The translations under genes and the position numbers were made by a program. Shown here one piece after another: positions 35,259 to 44,254 of a stretch of 64,000 bases of DNA. Each line of letters opens with the position of its first letter. Positions within the stretch are counted from its first letter, which is position 1. A model generated the notes under the pieces. The model was not told the DNA's origin. It made no database searches and was given only the letters and a program-made list of their open reading frames with translations. Source of the DNA: Ruania alkalisoli. Lineage in GTDB: Bacteria > Actinomycetota > Actinomycetes > Actinomycetales > Beutenbergiaceae. The stretch covers positions 2,947,581-3,011,580 of the forward strand of contig NZ_CP063169.1 of NCBI RefSeq assembly GCF_014960965.1, given 5' to 3'.

Positions 35259-37565
35259 TCAGTCGGTGATCGTGACGGTCACGGTGCTTCCGGAAGGCTC
35301 GTATCGGCGGCCTCGGTGAACCAGCACCCAGCCGGGCGCTTGGCCGCGCACCAACGTGGCCTCCAACCGGTCGCCGGAACGGCGCACGGACATCTCCGCA
35401 GCGCACGCGACGCCGTCGGGGGTGGGAACCTGCACGGCCACCTCGGCGCCGTCGGCCAGTTCGAAGGCATGCAACTCGACGCTCTCGGCGTAGGGATAGT
35501 CCGGGCGGTCGGTGACCGAGCCGAAAGCGATCACGCTGCCTGGCCGCGCCAGCAGGGGCACCGAATCGAAGCCGTGCCGCTCCCGCACCCATCGGCCACC
35601 GGCCACGCGCTCTCCGGTCAGCACCCGCGTCCACGTGCCCTCGGGCAGGTAGTACTCCACCTCGCTGGTGTCGAACACCGGAGCCACGAGCAGATCCCCG
35701 CCCAGCATGTACTGGGTGTCGGCGGCGGAAACGGACCGATCAGCCGGGAAATCCATCACCATCGGGCGCATCACCGGCACACCCTCGGCCGAGGCGATCT
35801 GCCCGGCGCGGGCGAGATAGGGCATCAGCCGGTGCTTGAGGTGGGTGAACATGCGGGTGACCTCCACCGACTCCTCGTCGAACGCCCACGGCACCCGATA
35901 GGAGCTCGAGCCGTGCAGGCGGCTGTGCGAGGAGAGCAGACCGAAGGCGACCCAGCGTTTGAAGACCGCCGGATCAGGGGTTCCCTCGAAGCCACCGATG
36001 TCATGACTCCAGAACCCGAATCCAGAGGCCGCCAGGGAGAGCCCGCCGCGCAGCGATTCGGCCATCGCGAGGAAGGTGGACTCGCAGTCCCCACCCCAGT
36101 GCACCGGGAACTGCTGCCCGCCTGCGGTGGCCGCGCGGGCGAAGACGACAGCCTCGCCCCGACCCCGCTCGTCCTCCAGCACCTCGAAGACGCACTGGTT
36201 GTACAGCTGGGCGTAGTAGTTGTGCATCCGTTGCGGATCCGAGCCGTCGTGCCAGCGGACGTCGGTGGGGATGCGCTCGCCGAAGTCGGTCTTGAACGCG
36301 TCGACCCCTTGACGCAGCAGTGCACGCAGATGCTCCTGGTACCACGCCCAGGCCTCGGGATTGGTGAAGTCCACCAGTGCCATCCCGGCCTGCCACATAT
36401 CCCACTGCCAGGGGTCTCCCTCGGCCGTGGTCACCAGGTATCCCTTCTCGGCCCCCTCGGCGAACAGGCGCGAGCGCTGGGCGATATAGGGGTTGATCCA
36501 CACGCACACCTTCAGGCCGCGCTCGTGCAGACGGCGCAGCATCCCGTCGGGGTCAGCGAAGGTGGCCGGGTCCCACACGAAGTCGGTCCAGTGGAACTGC
36601 CGCATCCAGAAGCAGTCGAAGTGGAACACCGACAGCGGCAGGTCACGCTCGGCCATCCCGTCGATGAAGGAGGTGACGGTGGCTTCGTCGTAGTCGGTGG
36701 TGAAGGAGGTGGACAGCCACAGTCCGTAGGACCACGTCGGTACCTGCGCCGGGCGGCCGGTCAGAGCGGTGTAACGGCGCAGCACGTCCTTCGGGTCCGG
36801 TCCGTCGATCACGTAGTACTGCAGGTGCTGGCCGGCCACCGAGAACTGGGTGCGGGAGGCCACCTCCGAGGCGATCTCGTAGGAGACCCGTTCGGGGTGG
36901 TCGACGAAGACGCCGTACCCGCGATCGGAGAGGTGGAAGGGCACGTTCTTGTACGCCTGCTCCGAGGACGTGCCACCGTCGGCGTTCCAGACGTCGATGC
37001 TCTGGCCGTTCTTGACCAGGGGGCCGAAGCGCTCCCCGAGCCCGTACAGATGCTCACCGATGGCCAGGTCGTGCTGCTCACGTACGAACGGCCCGTCCGG
37101 GGCATCGATGATCGCCGTTCCCTCAGCGGTCGCGGTGGTCAGGATCGATCCGTCGGCGCGGACCAGCTCCAGCCGCCAGGGGCCCTCGGTCGCCACCCGG
37201 GCCGTGAGAGCGCCCGTGGTCAGCGTGGCAGAGCCCTTCGAGCCGTTCGAGCCGTTCGAGCCGTTCGAGCCCTCGGTGGGGACGTTGGTGTGCACCGGCA
37301 CGCTCTGGGCGGCGAGGGCAAACCGGGGGGTGCGTGGACGACGGCCCGCGAAGTGCTCGATCCGCACCCCGACCACGCCCTCGGCCGGGGAGTCGATCCG
37401 GATGGTGATCATCGGGCGGTTCAACGTGTCTCCACGATGACGCAACGGCGCCGTGGCCGCGTGCACGAGGAGGTGGTCGCCGCCGTCCTCGACGCTCTCG
37501 ACCTCCCGGGGGCGCAGGATCTGCACTCCCTCGCGTGCCAGCCAGTAGCCGTCGGTGAACTTCAT
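35259..37565 (-). CDS. yicI: GH31 alpha-xylosidase (YicI type)
   Basis: The 768-residue enzyme matches YicI from its first residues ([20 protein letters not shown]) to the C-terminal beta domain. The catalytic nucleophile is in [12 protein letters not shown] (about D427) and the acid/base in HWGGDCEST (about D493); [16 protein letters not shown] is the xylose-recognition signature of alpha-xylosidases. YicI-type enzymes remove alpha-1,6-xylose from isoprimeverose and xyloglucan oligosaccharides. ATG 37565 has GAGGAG at proper spacing. A (GSN)3 linker run at residues 99-112 is unusual for the family. It diverges from lacI across a shared operator. Confidence 0.94.
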   Translation of the reverse strand: MKFTDGYWLAREGVQILRPREVESVEDGGDHLLVHAATAPLRHRGDTLNRPMITIRIDSPAEGVVGVRIEHFAGRRPRTPRFALAAQSVPVHTNVPTEGSNGSNGSNGSKGSATLTTGALTARVATEGPWRLELVRADGSILTTATAEGTAIIDAPDGPFVREQHDLAIGEHLYGLGERFGPLVKNGQSIDVWNADGGTSSEQAYKNVPFHLSDRGYGVFVDHPERVSYEIASEVASRTQFSVAGQHLQYYVIDGPDPKDVLRRYTALTGRPAQVPTWSYGLWLSTSFTTDYDEATVTSFIDGMAERDLPLSVFHFDCFWMRQFHWTDFVWDPATFADPDGMLRRLHERGLKVCVWINPYIAQRSRLFAEGAEKGYLVTTAEGDPWQWDMWQAGMALVDFTNPEAWAWYQEHLRALLRQGVDAFKTDFGERIPTDVRWHDGSDPQRMHNYYAQLYNQCVFEVLEDERGRGEAVVFARAATAGGQQFPVHWGGDCESTFLAMAESLRGGLSLAASGFGFWSHDIGGFEGTPDPAVFKRWVAFGLLSSHSRLHGSSSYRVPWAFDEESVEVTRMFTHLKHRLMPYLARAGQIASAEGVPVMRPMVMDFPADRSVSAADTQYMLGGDLLVAPVFDTSEVEYYLPEGTWTRVLTGERVAGGRWVRERHGFDSVPLLARPGSVIAFGSVTDRPDYPYAESVELHAFELADGAEVAVQVPTPDGVACAAEMSVRRSGDRLEATLVRGQAPGWVLVHRGRRYEPSGSTVTVTITD
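37230..37271. repeat. 9-base GAGCCGTTC tandem repeat in the GH31 gene
   Basis: About four copies of GAGCCGTTC encode the Gly-Ser-Asn run in the N-terminal domain of the alpha-xylosidase. It is probably a surface-loop expansion. Confidence 0.8.
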
Positions 37566-37660
37566 GCTCGTCTCCTCGCGGGCGATGCCCCGGACATGCT
37601 GCTCGGTGTGCGAGCAGCCAGGCTTCGGTGAAGCGGTGTCGACCAACGGCGTCATCGATT

Positions 37661-37678
37661 TGTCGAAGCGCTTCAACA
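37661..37678. promoter_or_regulatory. LacI-family operator 1 (yicI-lacI intergenic)
   Basis: TGTCGAAGCGCTTCAACA has a perfect GAAGCGCTTC core with flanking symmetry, the typical LacI-family operator. It lies just downstream of the predicted yicI transcription start and overlaps the predicted lacI promoter, so binding would repress both. The same sequence, one base different, precedes the second importer operon. Confidence 0.88.
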
Positions 37679-37681
37679 CGG

Positions 37682-37687
37682 TACCGT
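37682..37687 (+). promoter_or_regulatory. Possible -10 (TACCGT) of lacI
   Basis: TACCGT lies 16 bases after TTGTCG (37660-37665); operator 1 covers the -35 and spacer. This would give autorepression of lacI. Confidence 0.35.
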
Positions 37688-37691
37688 CGGC

Positions 37692-37721
37692 ACTGTACGG
37701 GGCATCCAGGTCCCGGTGCAA
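37692..37721 (-). promoter_or_regulatory. Promoter of the yicI-bglA operon
   Basis: On the minus strand TTGCAC (37716-37721) and TACAGT (37692-37697) are separated by 18 bases. Operator 1 begins about 13 bases after the -10, overlapping the early transcribed region. Confidence 0.5.
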
Positions 37722-37741
37722 CGTGACGGAAGGATCTCCCC

Positions 37742-38773
37742 GTGGCCACGATCGACGATGTCGCTCGCCGCGCCGGCGTCGCGGCCTCGACCGTCTCCTA
37801 CGTCCTCTCGGGGAAGCGATCCATCTCCCCCGCCACCCGCAGCCGGGTGGAAGCGGCGATCGCCGAGCTCGGCTATCACCCGCACGCCGGGGCGCGGGCA
37901 CTGGCCTCTGCCCGCACCCAGGTGATCGCGTTGATGGTGCCACTACCGATGGCACCGGGCACCTCCACCCTGCGGCCGGACGTCGACGTCAACGTGCTGA
38001 TGCAATTCGTTGCCGGTATCGCGCCGCGCGCCCGGTCCCAGGGGTACGACGTGCTGCTGGTGACCGATGACGACCCCGGCGCCGCGGAACGCGTATGGGC
38101 GGGCTCGACCGCCGACGCCATCATCGCGATGAGCGTCCAGGCCGAGGACCCCCGCACGGAGGCACTCGCCCGCGCGAAGATGCCGGCGATCCTGATCGGG
38201 CTGCCGGAGGACCCCCACGGCCTGAGCTGCGTCGACTTCGACTTCGAGAACGCCGGCCGCCTCGCGGTGCGCCATCTCGCGGGTCAGGGCCACCGGCACA
38301 TCGTCATGGTCGGACCGCCGGCCACCACCTTCGAACGCCGGATGTCCTTTGCCGAGCGCATCGTGCGTGGGATGCGCGAGACAGCCGCCTCGGCCGGCGT
38401 CAAGTTCAGCGTCGTTCCCACCGCTGCCCGGCGGGACGCTGTTGCTGCGTCGCTCGCCCCGGTGCTCGACCGCGACGACCGCCCGACGGCGCTCGTCGTC
38501 CACCACGAGGCAGCACTGCCGAGCGTGCTCGACGTGCTGCGCGACCGCGACTGGCACATCCCCGGCGACATCTCGGTCGTGGCCGTCGCACCGCCAAGCA
38601 TCGCCGAGCAGCAGGCGGCCCCGCTGAGCTCGATCGAGGTCCCGGCCCAGGCCATCGGCGCCACGGCCGTCGACATGGCCATGGCGGCGATACGGGGCGA
38701 GGGGACGTCGGAGACGCGGCTGGTGCGGGCGAGCCTCACCGATCGCGGGAGCACCGCCAAGCCGTCCGCCTGA
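37742..38773 (+). CDS. LacI-family transcriptional repressor
   Basis: The 343-residue protein has an N-terminal LacI HTH (ATIDDVARRAGVAASTVSYV, residues 2-21), a hinge helix around AGARALASAR, and a periplasmic-binding-protein-like effector domain (DVLLVTDDD, SVVAVAPPSIAEQ). It sits between the two arms of the glycan locus, and matching operators occur on both sides of the gene, so it is almost certainly the local regulator. The inducer would be a sugar released or imported by this locus. The GTG start has AAGGAT upstream. Confidence 0.93.
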   Translation: MATIDDVARRAGVAASTVSYVLSGKRSISPATRSRVEAAIAELGYHPHAGARALASARTQVIALMVPLPMAPGTSTLRPDVDVNVLMQFVAGIAPRARSQGYDVLLVTDDDPGAAERVWAGSTADAIIAMSVQAEDPRTEALARAKMPAILIGLPEDPHGLSCVDFDFENAGRLAVRHLAGQGHRHIVMVGPPATTFERRMSFAERIVRGMRETAASAGVKFSVVPTAARRDAVAASLAPVLDRDDRPTALVVHHEAALPSVLDVLRDRDWHIPGDISVVAVAPPSIAEQQAAPLSSIEVPAQAIGATAVDMAMAAIRGEGTSETRLVRASLTDRGSTAKPSA

Positions 38774-38794
38774 GGCGCCGGTCGCCGTTCGGCG

Positions 38795-38812
38795 CCAACA
38801 AGCGCTTCGACA
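38795..38812. promoter_or_regulatory. Auxiliary LacI-type half operator (operator 2)
   Basis: AAGCGCTTCGACA here matches one and a half sides of operator 1, but the other half (CCAAC) has diverged. It lies just after the lacI stop and about 146 bases before operator 3, a distance that would allow looping between sites. It may also be a decayed copy. Confidence 0.5.
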
Positions 38813-38901
38813 GCGTTGAGCATCATCACCGCCCGCACATCTCAGCGGCCATATGCGTGAGCTGGCCACAGATCACTCACGACGCCGATGATCACTACCC
38901 T

Positions 38902-38930
38902 TTGACAGACTCGCGAGGACCGGTCATCAT
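38902..38930 (+). promoter_or_regulatory. Promoter of the second importer operon
   Basis: TTGACA (38902-38907) and CATCAT (38925-38930) are spaced by 17 bases. Transcription would begin around 38937, immediately before operator 3, which fits simple LacI repression. Confidence 0.65.
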
Positions 38931-38940
38931 CGAGACATTG

Positions 38941-38958
38941 TGTCGAAGCGCTTCAACT
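38941..38958. promoter_or_regulatory. LacI-family operator 3 (upstream of second importer)
   Basis: TGTCGAAGCGCTTCAACT is identical to operator 1 in 17 of 18 positions. It covers the first transcribed bases of the importer, GH42 and sulfatase operon. Confidence 0.88.
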
Positions 38959-39007
38959 GGTGATGACGAGATCGCCCGCTTCGTTGACGTCGAAGGAGAT
39001 GCGACAG

Positions 39008-40318
39008 ATGCGTAGAAGATTCCTGGCCGTGGCCGCCCTCTCGGCAGCCGCCCTCACCTTGGCTGCCTGCTCTTCGGACGGGGCAGAGGGTTCCGACGGC
39101 GACCAGAGCACGCCGGACGGACCGATCACGCTCGACTACTGGGCGTGGGGCACGGCTCAGCAGCCGATGGTCGAGGCGTGGAACGAGGCGCACCCGGACA
39201 TCCAGGTGGTGCACACCGACGCCGGCGGCGGCGGTGACTCCTCCGCCAAGCTCGTGACGGCGACGCGGGCCGAGAACGCTCCGGACGTGGCGATCGTGGA
39301 GTACAACACCCTCCCTGCGATGATCGTGGCCGGAGTGGCCGCCGACATCAGCGAGTACACCGGCGACCTGGAGAGCGAGTACGCACCGGGGGTGTGGAGC
39401 CAGGCCACTTTCGACGGCGCCAGCTACGGGGTTCCGCAGGATGCCGGGCCGATGGCCCTGACCTACAACCAGGCGCGATTCGACGAGCTCGGCATCGAGG
39501 TCCCCACCACGTGGGCGGAGTTCGCCGAGGCAGCCGAGGCCGTCCGCGAAGCCGACCCGGGTACGTACATCACCACCTTCGCCCCGGCCGAGTTCGGCGG
39601 GTTTGCCGGCCTGGCGCAGCAGGCGGGTGCCGAGTGGTGGACCGTCGACGGCGACACCTGGACCGTCGGCATCGACAGCGATGCTTCGCTCGAGGTCGCC
39701 GACTACTGGCAGGACCTCATCGACCGGGATCTCGTGCTCGCCGAGCCGCTGCTGACGCCGGAATGGAACGCTGCCCTGAACGACGGTGAGATCCTCTCCT
39801 GGCCCGCTGGCCTGTGGGCTGCCGGCGTGCTCAATGGCGTCGCCGGAGAGATGGCTGGGGACTGGGCGATGGCCCCGCTGCCTCAATGGGAGGAGGGCAA
39901 CTCCTCGGTCGCCTTCCAAGGAGGTTCCGCCGTCGTGGTGACCACCTCGGCCGAGTATCCGGAGATCGCGGCCGAGTTCGCCGCGTGGATGGGCGCCTCC
40001 GACGAGGCGGCCGCGATCCAGATCGAACAGGGCCAGTACCCGGCCTCGCTGGCCGGTCAGGAGCTGACGCTGGAGTCCGATCCGCCGTTGCTGATGCCCC
40101 AGCAGGAGGACTACTGGGCCGTCGCCGCTGAGATCGCGGCCAACACGGTGCCCGAGATCAGCTGGGGACCGAATGTGAACGTCGCCTCCAGCGCCTTCCA
40201 GGACGCCATGTCGGCCGCTGTCCAGAACGGCACCCCGCTGCGGGAAGCCCTGGCCACGACACACGAGGCCGTGGTCGAGGACATGGAGACCGCCGGCTTC
40301 ACCGTCGAGACCGACTGA
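39008..40318 (+). CDS. Sugar ABC transporter substrate-binding lipoprotein (LacI regulon)
   Basis: The 436-residue protein has an Arg-rich signal peptide and the lipobox LTLAAC, giving a lipid-anchored CUT1 binding protein. Mature segments DYWAWGTAQQPMVEAWNEAH and GGDSSAKLVTATRAENAPDV are typical. It captures the oligosaccharide imported by the next two permeases. AAGGAG nine bases before ATG 39008 favours this start over ATG 38999 and earlier codons. The gene is preceded by a TTGACA promoter and operator 3. Confidence 0.93.
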   Translation: MRRRFLAVAALSAAALTLAACSSDGAEGSDGDQSTPDGPITLDYWAWGTAQQPMVEAWNEAHPDIQVVHTDAGGGGDSSAKLVTATRAENAPDVAIVEYNTLPAMIVAGVAADISEYTGDLESEYAPGVWSQATFDGASYGVPQDAGPMALTYNQARFDELGIEVPTTWAEFAEAAEAVREADPGTYITTFAPAEFGGFAGLAQQAGAEWWTVDGDTWTVGIDSDASLEVADYWQDLIDRDLVLAEPLLTPEWNAALNDGEILSWPAGLWAAGVLNGVAGEMAGDWAMAPLPQWEEGNSSVAFQGGSAVVVTTSAEYPEIAAEFAAWMGASDEAAAIQIEQGQYPASLAGQELTLESDPPLLMPQQEDYWAVAAEIAANTVPEISWGPNVNVASSAFQDAMSAAVQNGTPLREALATTHEAVVEDMETAGFTVETD

Positions 40319-40343
40319 GTCACCGACCGCGACGGTGCAGAGA

Positions 40344-41288
40344 ATGAGCGCAGAGACGACAGCGGCCCCGCTGGAGCGCCGCACGCGCCGCCGGCAGCGG
40401 GCTCGATGGGTGGCCCCGTACACCTTCCTGCTGCCGGCTGGGATCCTGTTCATCGCCTTCCTGGCGATCCCGATGGTGTACGCCCTGTACCTGAGCTTCC
40501 GCGGGCTGAGGGTGACCGGCGACGGCCCGTTCGGGATCCAGGAAGAGACCTGGGTCGGGCTGTCGAACTACGTCGCGACCTTCACAGATCCGGAGTTCCT
40601 GGCCGGGTTCGGGCGGTTGGCGATCTACGGCGTCATCGCCGTGCCGGTCACCCTGGGGCTGGCACTGACCTTCGCGCTGCTGCTCGATCTTCCCCGGGTG
40701 CGCGGCGCGCGGTTCGCCCGCACCGCGATCTTCATCCCGTATGCGGTGCCTGGGGTCGTCGCCTCCCTGCTGTGGGGATTCCTCTACCTACCCTCGACGA
40801 GCCCGGCCAACTGGCTGCTGGGGCAACTCGGACTGCCCGAACTCGTCGTCCTCGAGGGCGGCATCCTGTTCGGCTCGGTGGCGAACATCGCGATCTGGAG
40901 CGGCGTCGGGTTCAACATGATCATCATCTACACCTCGCTGCGGGGCATCCCCGGCGATGTGTACGAGGCTGCGCGCATCGATGGCGCCTCGGAGTGGGAC
41001 ATCGCCTACCGCATCAAGATCCCGTTGGTGGGTCCGGCGCTGGTGCTGACGGGGCTCTTCGCCCTCATCGGAACGCTGCAGGTGTACGGCGAGCCGACCA
41101 CCCTGCGGCCCATGACCAACGCCATCTCCCAGACCTGGGTGCCGTTGATGAAGATCTATCGCGACGCCTTCGTCCGCGATGATCTGTCCCTCGCGGCAGC
41201 CTCCTCCGTGGTGCTGGCGCTGGGCACCCTCGTGCTGTCGGTGCTGCTGCTGCGGATCACCCAGAAGCGAACCTTCGGAGAGTCCTGA
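40344..41288 (+). CDS. Carbohydrate ABC transporter permease (MalF type)
   Basis: The 314-residue membrane protein has about six helices, an Arg-rich N-terminus (RRTRRRQRARW) and the EAA loop EAARIDGASEWDIAYRIKIP. It pairs with the next permease. ATG 40344 is used; GTG 40335 would add three residues, and neither has a strong ribosome-binding site. It overlaps the next start as TGATG. Confidence 0.92.
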   Translation: MSAETTAAPLERRTRRRQRARWVAPYTFLLPAGILFIAFLAIPMVYALYLSFRGLRVTGDGPFGIQEETWVGLSNYVATFTDPEFLAGFGRLAIYGVIAVPVTLGLALTFALLLDLPRVRGARFARTAIFIPYAVPGVVASLLWGFLYLPSTSPANWLLGQLGLPELVVLEGGILFGSVANIAIWSGVGFNMIIIYTSLRGIPGDVYEAARIDGASEWDIAYRIKIPLVGPALVLTGLFALIGTLQVYGEPTTLRPMTNAISQTWVPLMKIYRDAFVRDDLSLAAASSVVLALGTLVLSVLLLRITQKRTFGES

Positions 41289-42187
41289 TGGCCACGACCA
41301 CCGTCTCCCCCGCCACCCGCCCCCTCCCGACGGCGACCGGTCGCCCCGGCGCTCCCGCTCACCCACGGCGCATCGTGCCCACTCTGGTGCTGCTGATCGG
41401 CGCCCTGTACTGCCTGGTCCCGGTCGCCTGGGTGGTCATCGCCTCCACCAAGTCCAACTCCGAGCTGTTCACCACGTTCACCTTCGCCCCCGGGTCCGGG
41501 TTGTGGGACAACCTGCGGGACCTGTTCAGCTACGGCGGCGGGCAGTTCGCCCAGTGGGCGCTCAACAGCCTGATCTTCGCCGGCTTCGGCTCCGTGGCCT
41601 GCACGCTGATCTCCACGATGGCCGGGTTCGCCCTGGCCAAGTACACCTTCCCCGGGCGTCAGATCGTCTTCTACGCCATCCTCGGCGGTGTGCTGCTGCC
41701 CGGCATCACGCTGGCGATCCCGCAGTACCTGCTGATGTCCGAGATCGGCCTGGCCGGCACGTACTGGTCGGTGCTGCTGCCCTCGTTGATCTCCCCATTC
41801 GGCATCTACCTGGCGCGGGTCTATGCCGGCGCGGCCGTACCGAGCGAGACCATGGAAGCCGCCCGCATCGACGGCGCCGGTGACGCACGCGTGTTCACCG
41901 CGATCGCACTGCCGATGCTGGTTCCCGGGATGGTGACGATCTTCTTGCTGCAGTTCGTCAGCATCTGGAACAACTTCCTGCTGCCGTTCATCATGCTCTC
42001 CGACGAGCGCATGTACCCGCTGACCGTCGGGCTCTACACCCTGCTGTCGAAGGGATCCGGTACACCGTCGCTGTACAGCCTGGCGATCATCGGTGCGGCG
42101 GTGGCGATCATCCCGCTCGTGGTGATGATGCTGGTCCTGCAGCGCTACTGGCGGCTGGACCTGATCAGCGGCGGACTCAAGGGCTGA
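41288..42187 (+). CDS. Carbohydrate ABC transporter permease (MalG type)
   Basis: The 299-residue membrane protein has six helices, the EAA loop EAARIDGAGDARVFTAIALP and the C-terminal LISGGLKG ending of the MalG branch. Its ATG overlaps the upstream stop. There is again no dedicated ATPase gene, so a shared MsiK-like ATPase is expected elsewhere on the chromosome. Confidence 0.93.
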   Translation: MATTTVSPATRPLPTATGRPGAPAHPRRIVPTLVLLIGALYCLVPVAWVVIASTKSNSELFTTFTFAPGSGLWDNLRDLFSYGGGQFAQWALNSLIFAGFGSVACTLISTMAGFALAKYTFPGRQIVFYAILGGVLLPGITLAIPQYLLMSEIGLAGTYWSVLLPSLISPFGIYLARVYAGAAVPSETMEAARIDGAGDARVFTAIALPMLVPGMVTIFLLQFVSIWNNFLLPFIMLSDERMYPLTVGLYTLLSKGSGTPSLYSLAIIGAAVAIIPLVVMMLVLQRYWRLDLISGGLKG

Positions 42188-42207
42188 CAAGACCTCAAGG
42201 AGCACCC

Positions 42208-44238
42208 ATGACCGACATCCTCACCGGCGCCAGCGGCTTCCTGTTCGGCGGCGACTACAACCCCGAGCAGTGGCCGCGCGACGTCTGGGCGCAGGACCGT
42301 GAGCTGATGCGCCGCGCCGGGGTGAACACCGCCACGATCGGGGTGTTCTCCTGGGCGCTGCTCGAACCCCGCGAAGGAGAGTACGACACCGCCTGGCTGG
42401 ACGAGGCGATCGACTCCCTCGATGTGGCCGAGGTCTCGTTCTTCCTCGCCACCCCGACGGCGTCCCCTCCCCCGTGGTTGACCCGCGCCCACCCGGACGC
42501 ACTACCGGTGCGCCCCGACGGCACCCGGGTGCTGCACGGGTCTCGTGACACCTATGCCATCAGCTCCCCCGCCTACCGAGCGGCCTCCCGGCGGGTGGCG
42601 CGGATGCTCGCCGAGCGATACGGAGACCATCCCCGGCTGCGCGGCTGGCACGTGCACAACGAGTACGGCACGATCGACCACGGCCCGCACGCGGCAGCGG
42701 CCTTCCGGCGGTGGCTGCAGGCGCGGTACGGCACCCTGGAGGCCTTGAACGAGGCCTGGTACACGGCGTTCTGGTCCCAGCACTACGGCGACTGGGAGGA
42801 CATCCTGCCGCCGATGCAGACCCAGTACTTGCACAACCCGGCCCAGGTAGTCGACTTCAAGCGGTTCTGCTCCGACGAGATGCTCGCCGCCTACGACGAG
42901 CAAGTGGCCGAGATCCGGGCGGCCGGATCGGCAGCTCCGGTGACGACCAACTTCATGCTGCCCACCTGGAACCACCTGGACCAGTGGGACTGGGCCACCC
43001 ACCAGGATCTGGTCTCGATCGACCACTACCTCGATACCACAGGCTCCGACGGCGAGACGCACGTGGCCTACGCCGGTGACCTCACGAGGTCGTGGGCCGG
43101 CGGACCGTGGTTGCTGATGGAGCAGAATGCCGTCGGCATCCGCGTGGGCGATCGCACCTTCGTCAAGGATCCGGATCGGATGATCCGCCACTCCCTCGGC
43201 TACATCGCCCGCGGCTCGCAGGGCTCGCTGTTCTTCCAGTGGCGTGCCTCGGCCGCTGGCGCCGAGTCCTGGCACGGCGCACTGGTGCCGCATGTGGGGC
43301 CGGAGAGTCGAGGATTCGAGGCCACTGTGGCTCTCGGGGGCATGCTCGAGCGAATCTCCGAGGTGGCCGAGCCGCCTGCTCAGGGGCCACTGGTCGAAGC
43401 CGAGGTCGGCATCGTCTGGGATGCGGGCGGCTGGTGGTCGCTGGAGACCCCGCACCTGCCGAACGAGGCTCTCGACTACTCTGCCGAAGTACGCGCTACG
43501 CATCGCTCACTGTGGCGGGCCGGGATCGCCTCAGACTTCGTCCGGACGGGTGCCGACACCTCCCGCTACCGGGTGCTCGCCATCCCGAGCCTGTTCGCCA
43601 TGGATGACGCGACCGTGACGTGGCTGCGCGGCTACGTCGAGGCAGGCGGTCACCTGGTGGTCGGCCCCTTCAGCGGGGTCGCCGACGAGAACCAGCGGGT
43701 CGCCCTGGGCGGCTACCCCGGGCGGATCCGTGACCTGCTCGGCGTGCGGGTGGAGGAGATCCGGCCACTCGATCCTGGCGAGACCGCCACGCTCTCGGAC
43801 GGTTCCACCATCGAGCAGTGGACCGAGCGGATGGCACTGACCGGCGCCGAGGAGATCGCCTCCTACGCGAGCGGTGACCTGGCGGGCCTGCCTGCGATCG
43901 CGCGCCACGCCGTCGGGAGTGGCCGTGCCACCTACCTCTCGGCGCGGCTGCGACAGGAGGCACGGGATGACTTCTGGGCTCACCTGTGCGCGAGCGAAGG
44001 CATCGCGCCAGAGGTGCCGGACGCCGTCGGGACCGGCCTGGAGGTGGTGCGACGGCGGGGCGCGCACGCGGACTACCTGTTCTGCCTGCACCACGGCGAC
44101 CGGGCACTGCGCGTGTCTGGCCCGGGTCATGACCTGCTCACCGATCGGCCCACGGACGGCGGTATCGTGCTGGAGTCGGGTGAGGTCGCCGTGGTCCGCA
44201 CGCGGCCGGGCAGCACCTGGCACGTCACCGCTGCCTGA
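42208..44238 (+). CDS. GH42 beta-galactosidase
   Basis: The 676-residue enzyme is a GH42 beta-galactosidase: the N-terminal FGGDYNPEQWPRDVWAQD, the acid/base in GWHVHNEYG, the nucleophile region WLLMEQNAVG, then a trimerisation domain and a small C-terminal beta domain. GH42 enzymes act inside the cell on short galactosides. AAGGAG precedes ATG 42208. Its place directly after the importer indicates that galactose is one residue of the imported sugar. Confidence 0.94.
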   Translation: MTDILTGASGFLFGGDYNPEQWPRDVWAQDRELMRRAGVNTATIGVFSWALLEPREGEYDTAWLDEAIDSLDVAEVSFFLATPTASPPPWLTRAHPDALPVRPDGTRVLHGSRDTYAISSPAYRAASRRVARMLAERYGDHPRLRGWHVHNEYGTIDHGPHAAAAFRRWLQARYGTLEALNEAWYTAFWSQHYGDWEDILPPMQTQYLHNPAQVVDFKRFCSDEMLAAYDEQVAEIRAAGSAAPVTTNFMLPTWNHLDQWDWATHQDLVSIDHYLDTTGSDGETHVAYAGDLTRSWAGGPWLLMEQNAVGIRVGDRTFVKDPDRMIRHSLGYIARGSQGSLFFQWRASAAGAESWHGALVPHVGPESRGFEATVALGGMLERISEVAEPPAQGPLVEAEVGIVWDAGGWWSLETPHLPNEALDYSAEVRATHRSLWRAGIASDFVRTGADTSRYRVLAIPSLFAMDDATVTWLRGYVEAGGHLVVGPFSGVADENQRVALGGYPGRIRDLLGVRVEEIRPLDPGETATLSDGSTIEQWTERMALTGAEEIASYASGDLAGLPAIARHAVGSGRATYLSARLRQEARDDFWAHLCASEGIAPEVPDAVGTGLEVVRRRGAHADYLFCLHHGDRALRVSGPGHDLLTDRPTDGGIVLESGEVAVVRTRPGSTWHVTAA

Positions 44239-44254
44239 TCACGAGGAGAGAGCC

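Noticed and set aside
37230-37271. Short regular repeats as a CRISPR-like array
   Set aside because: The units are contiguous 9-mers without spacers and lie in frame within a coding sequence. The same holds for the repeats at 24998 and 56826.
35196-37631. 811-codon plus-strand open frame across the GH31 gene
   Set aside because: The minus strand encodes a complete YicI-type alpha-xylosidase with catalytic motifs; the plus frame is a GC-skew shadow.
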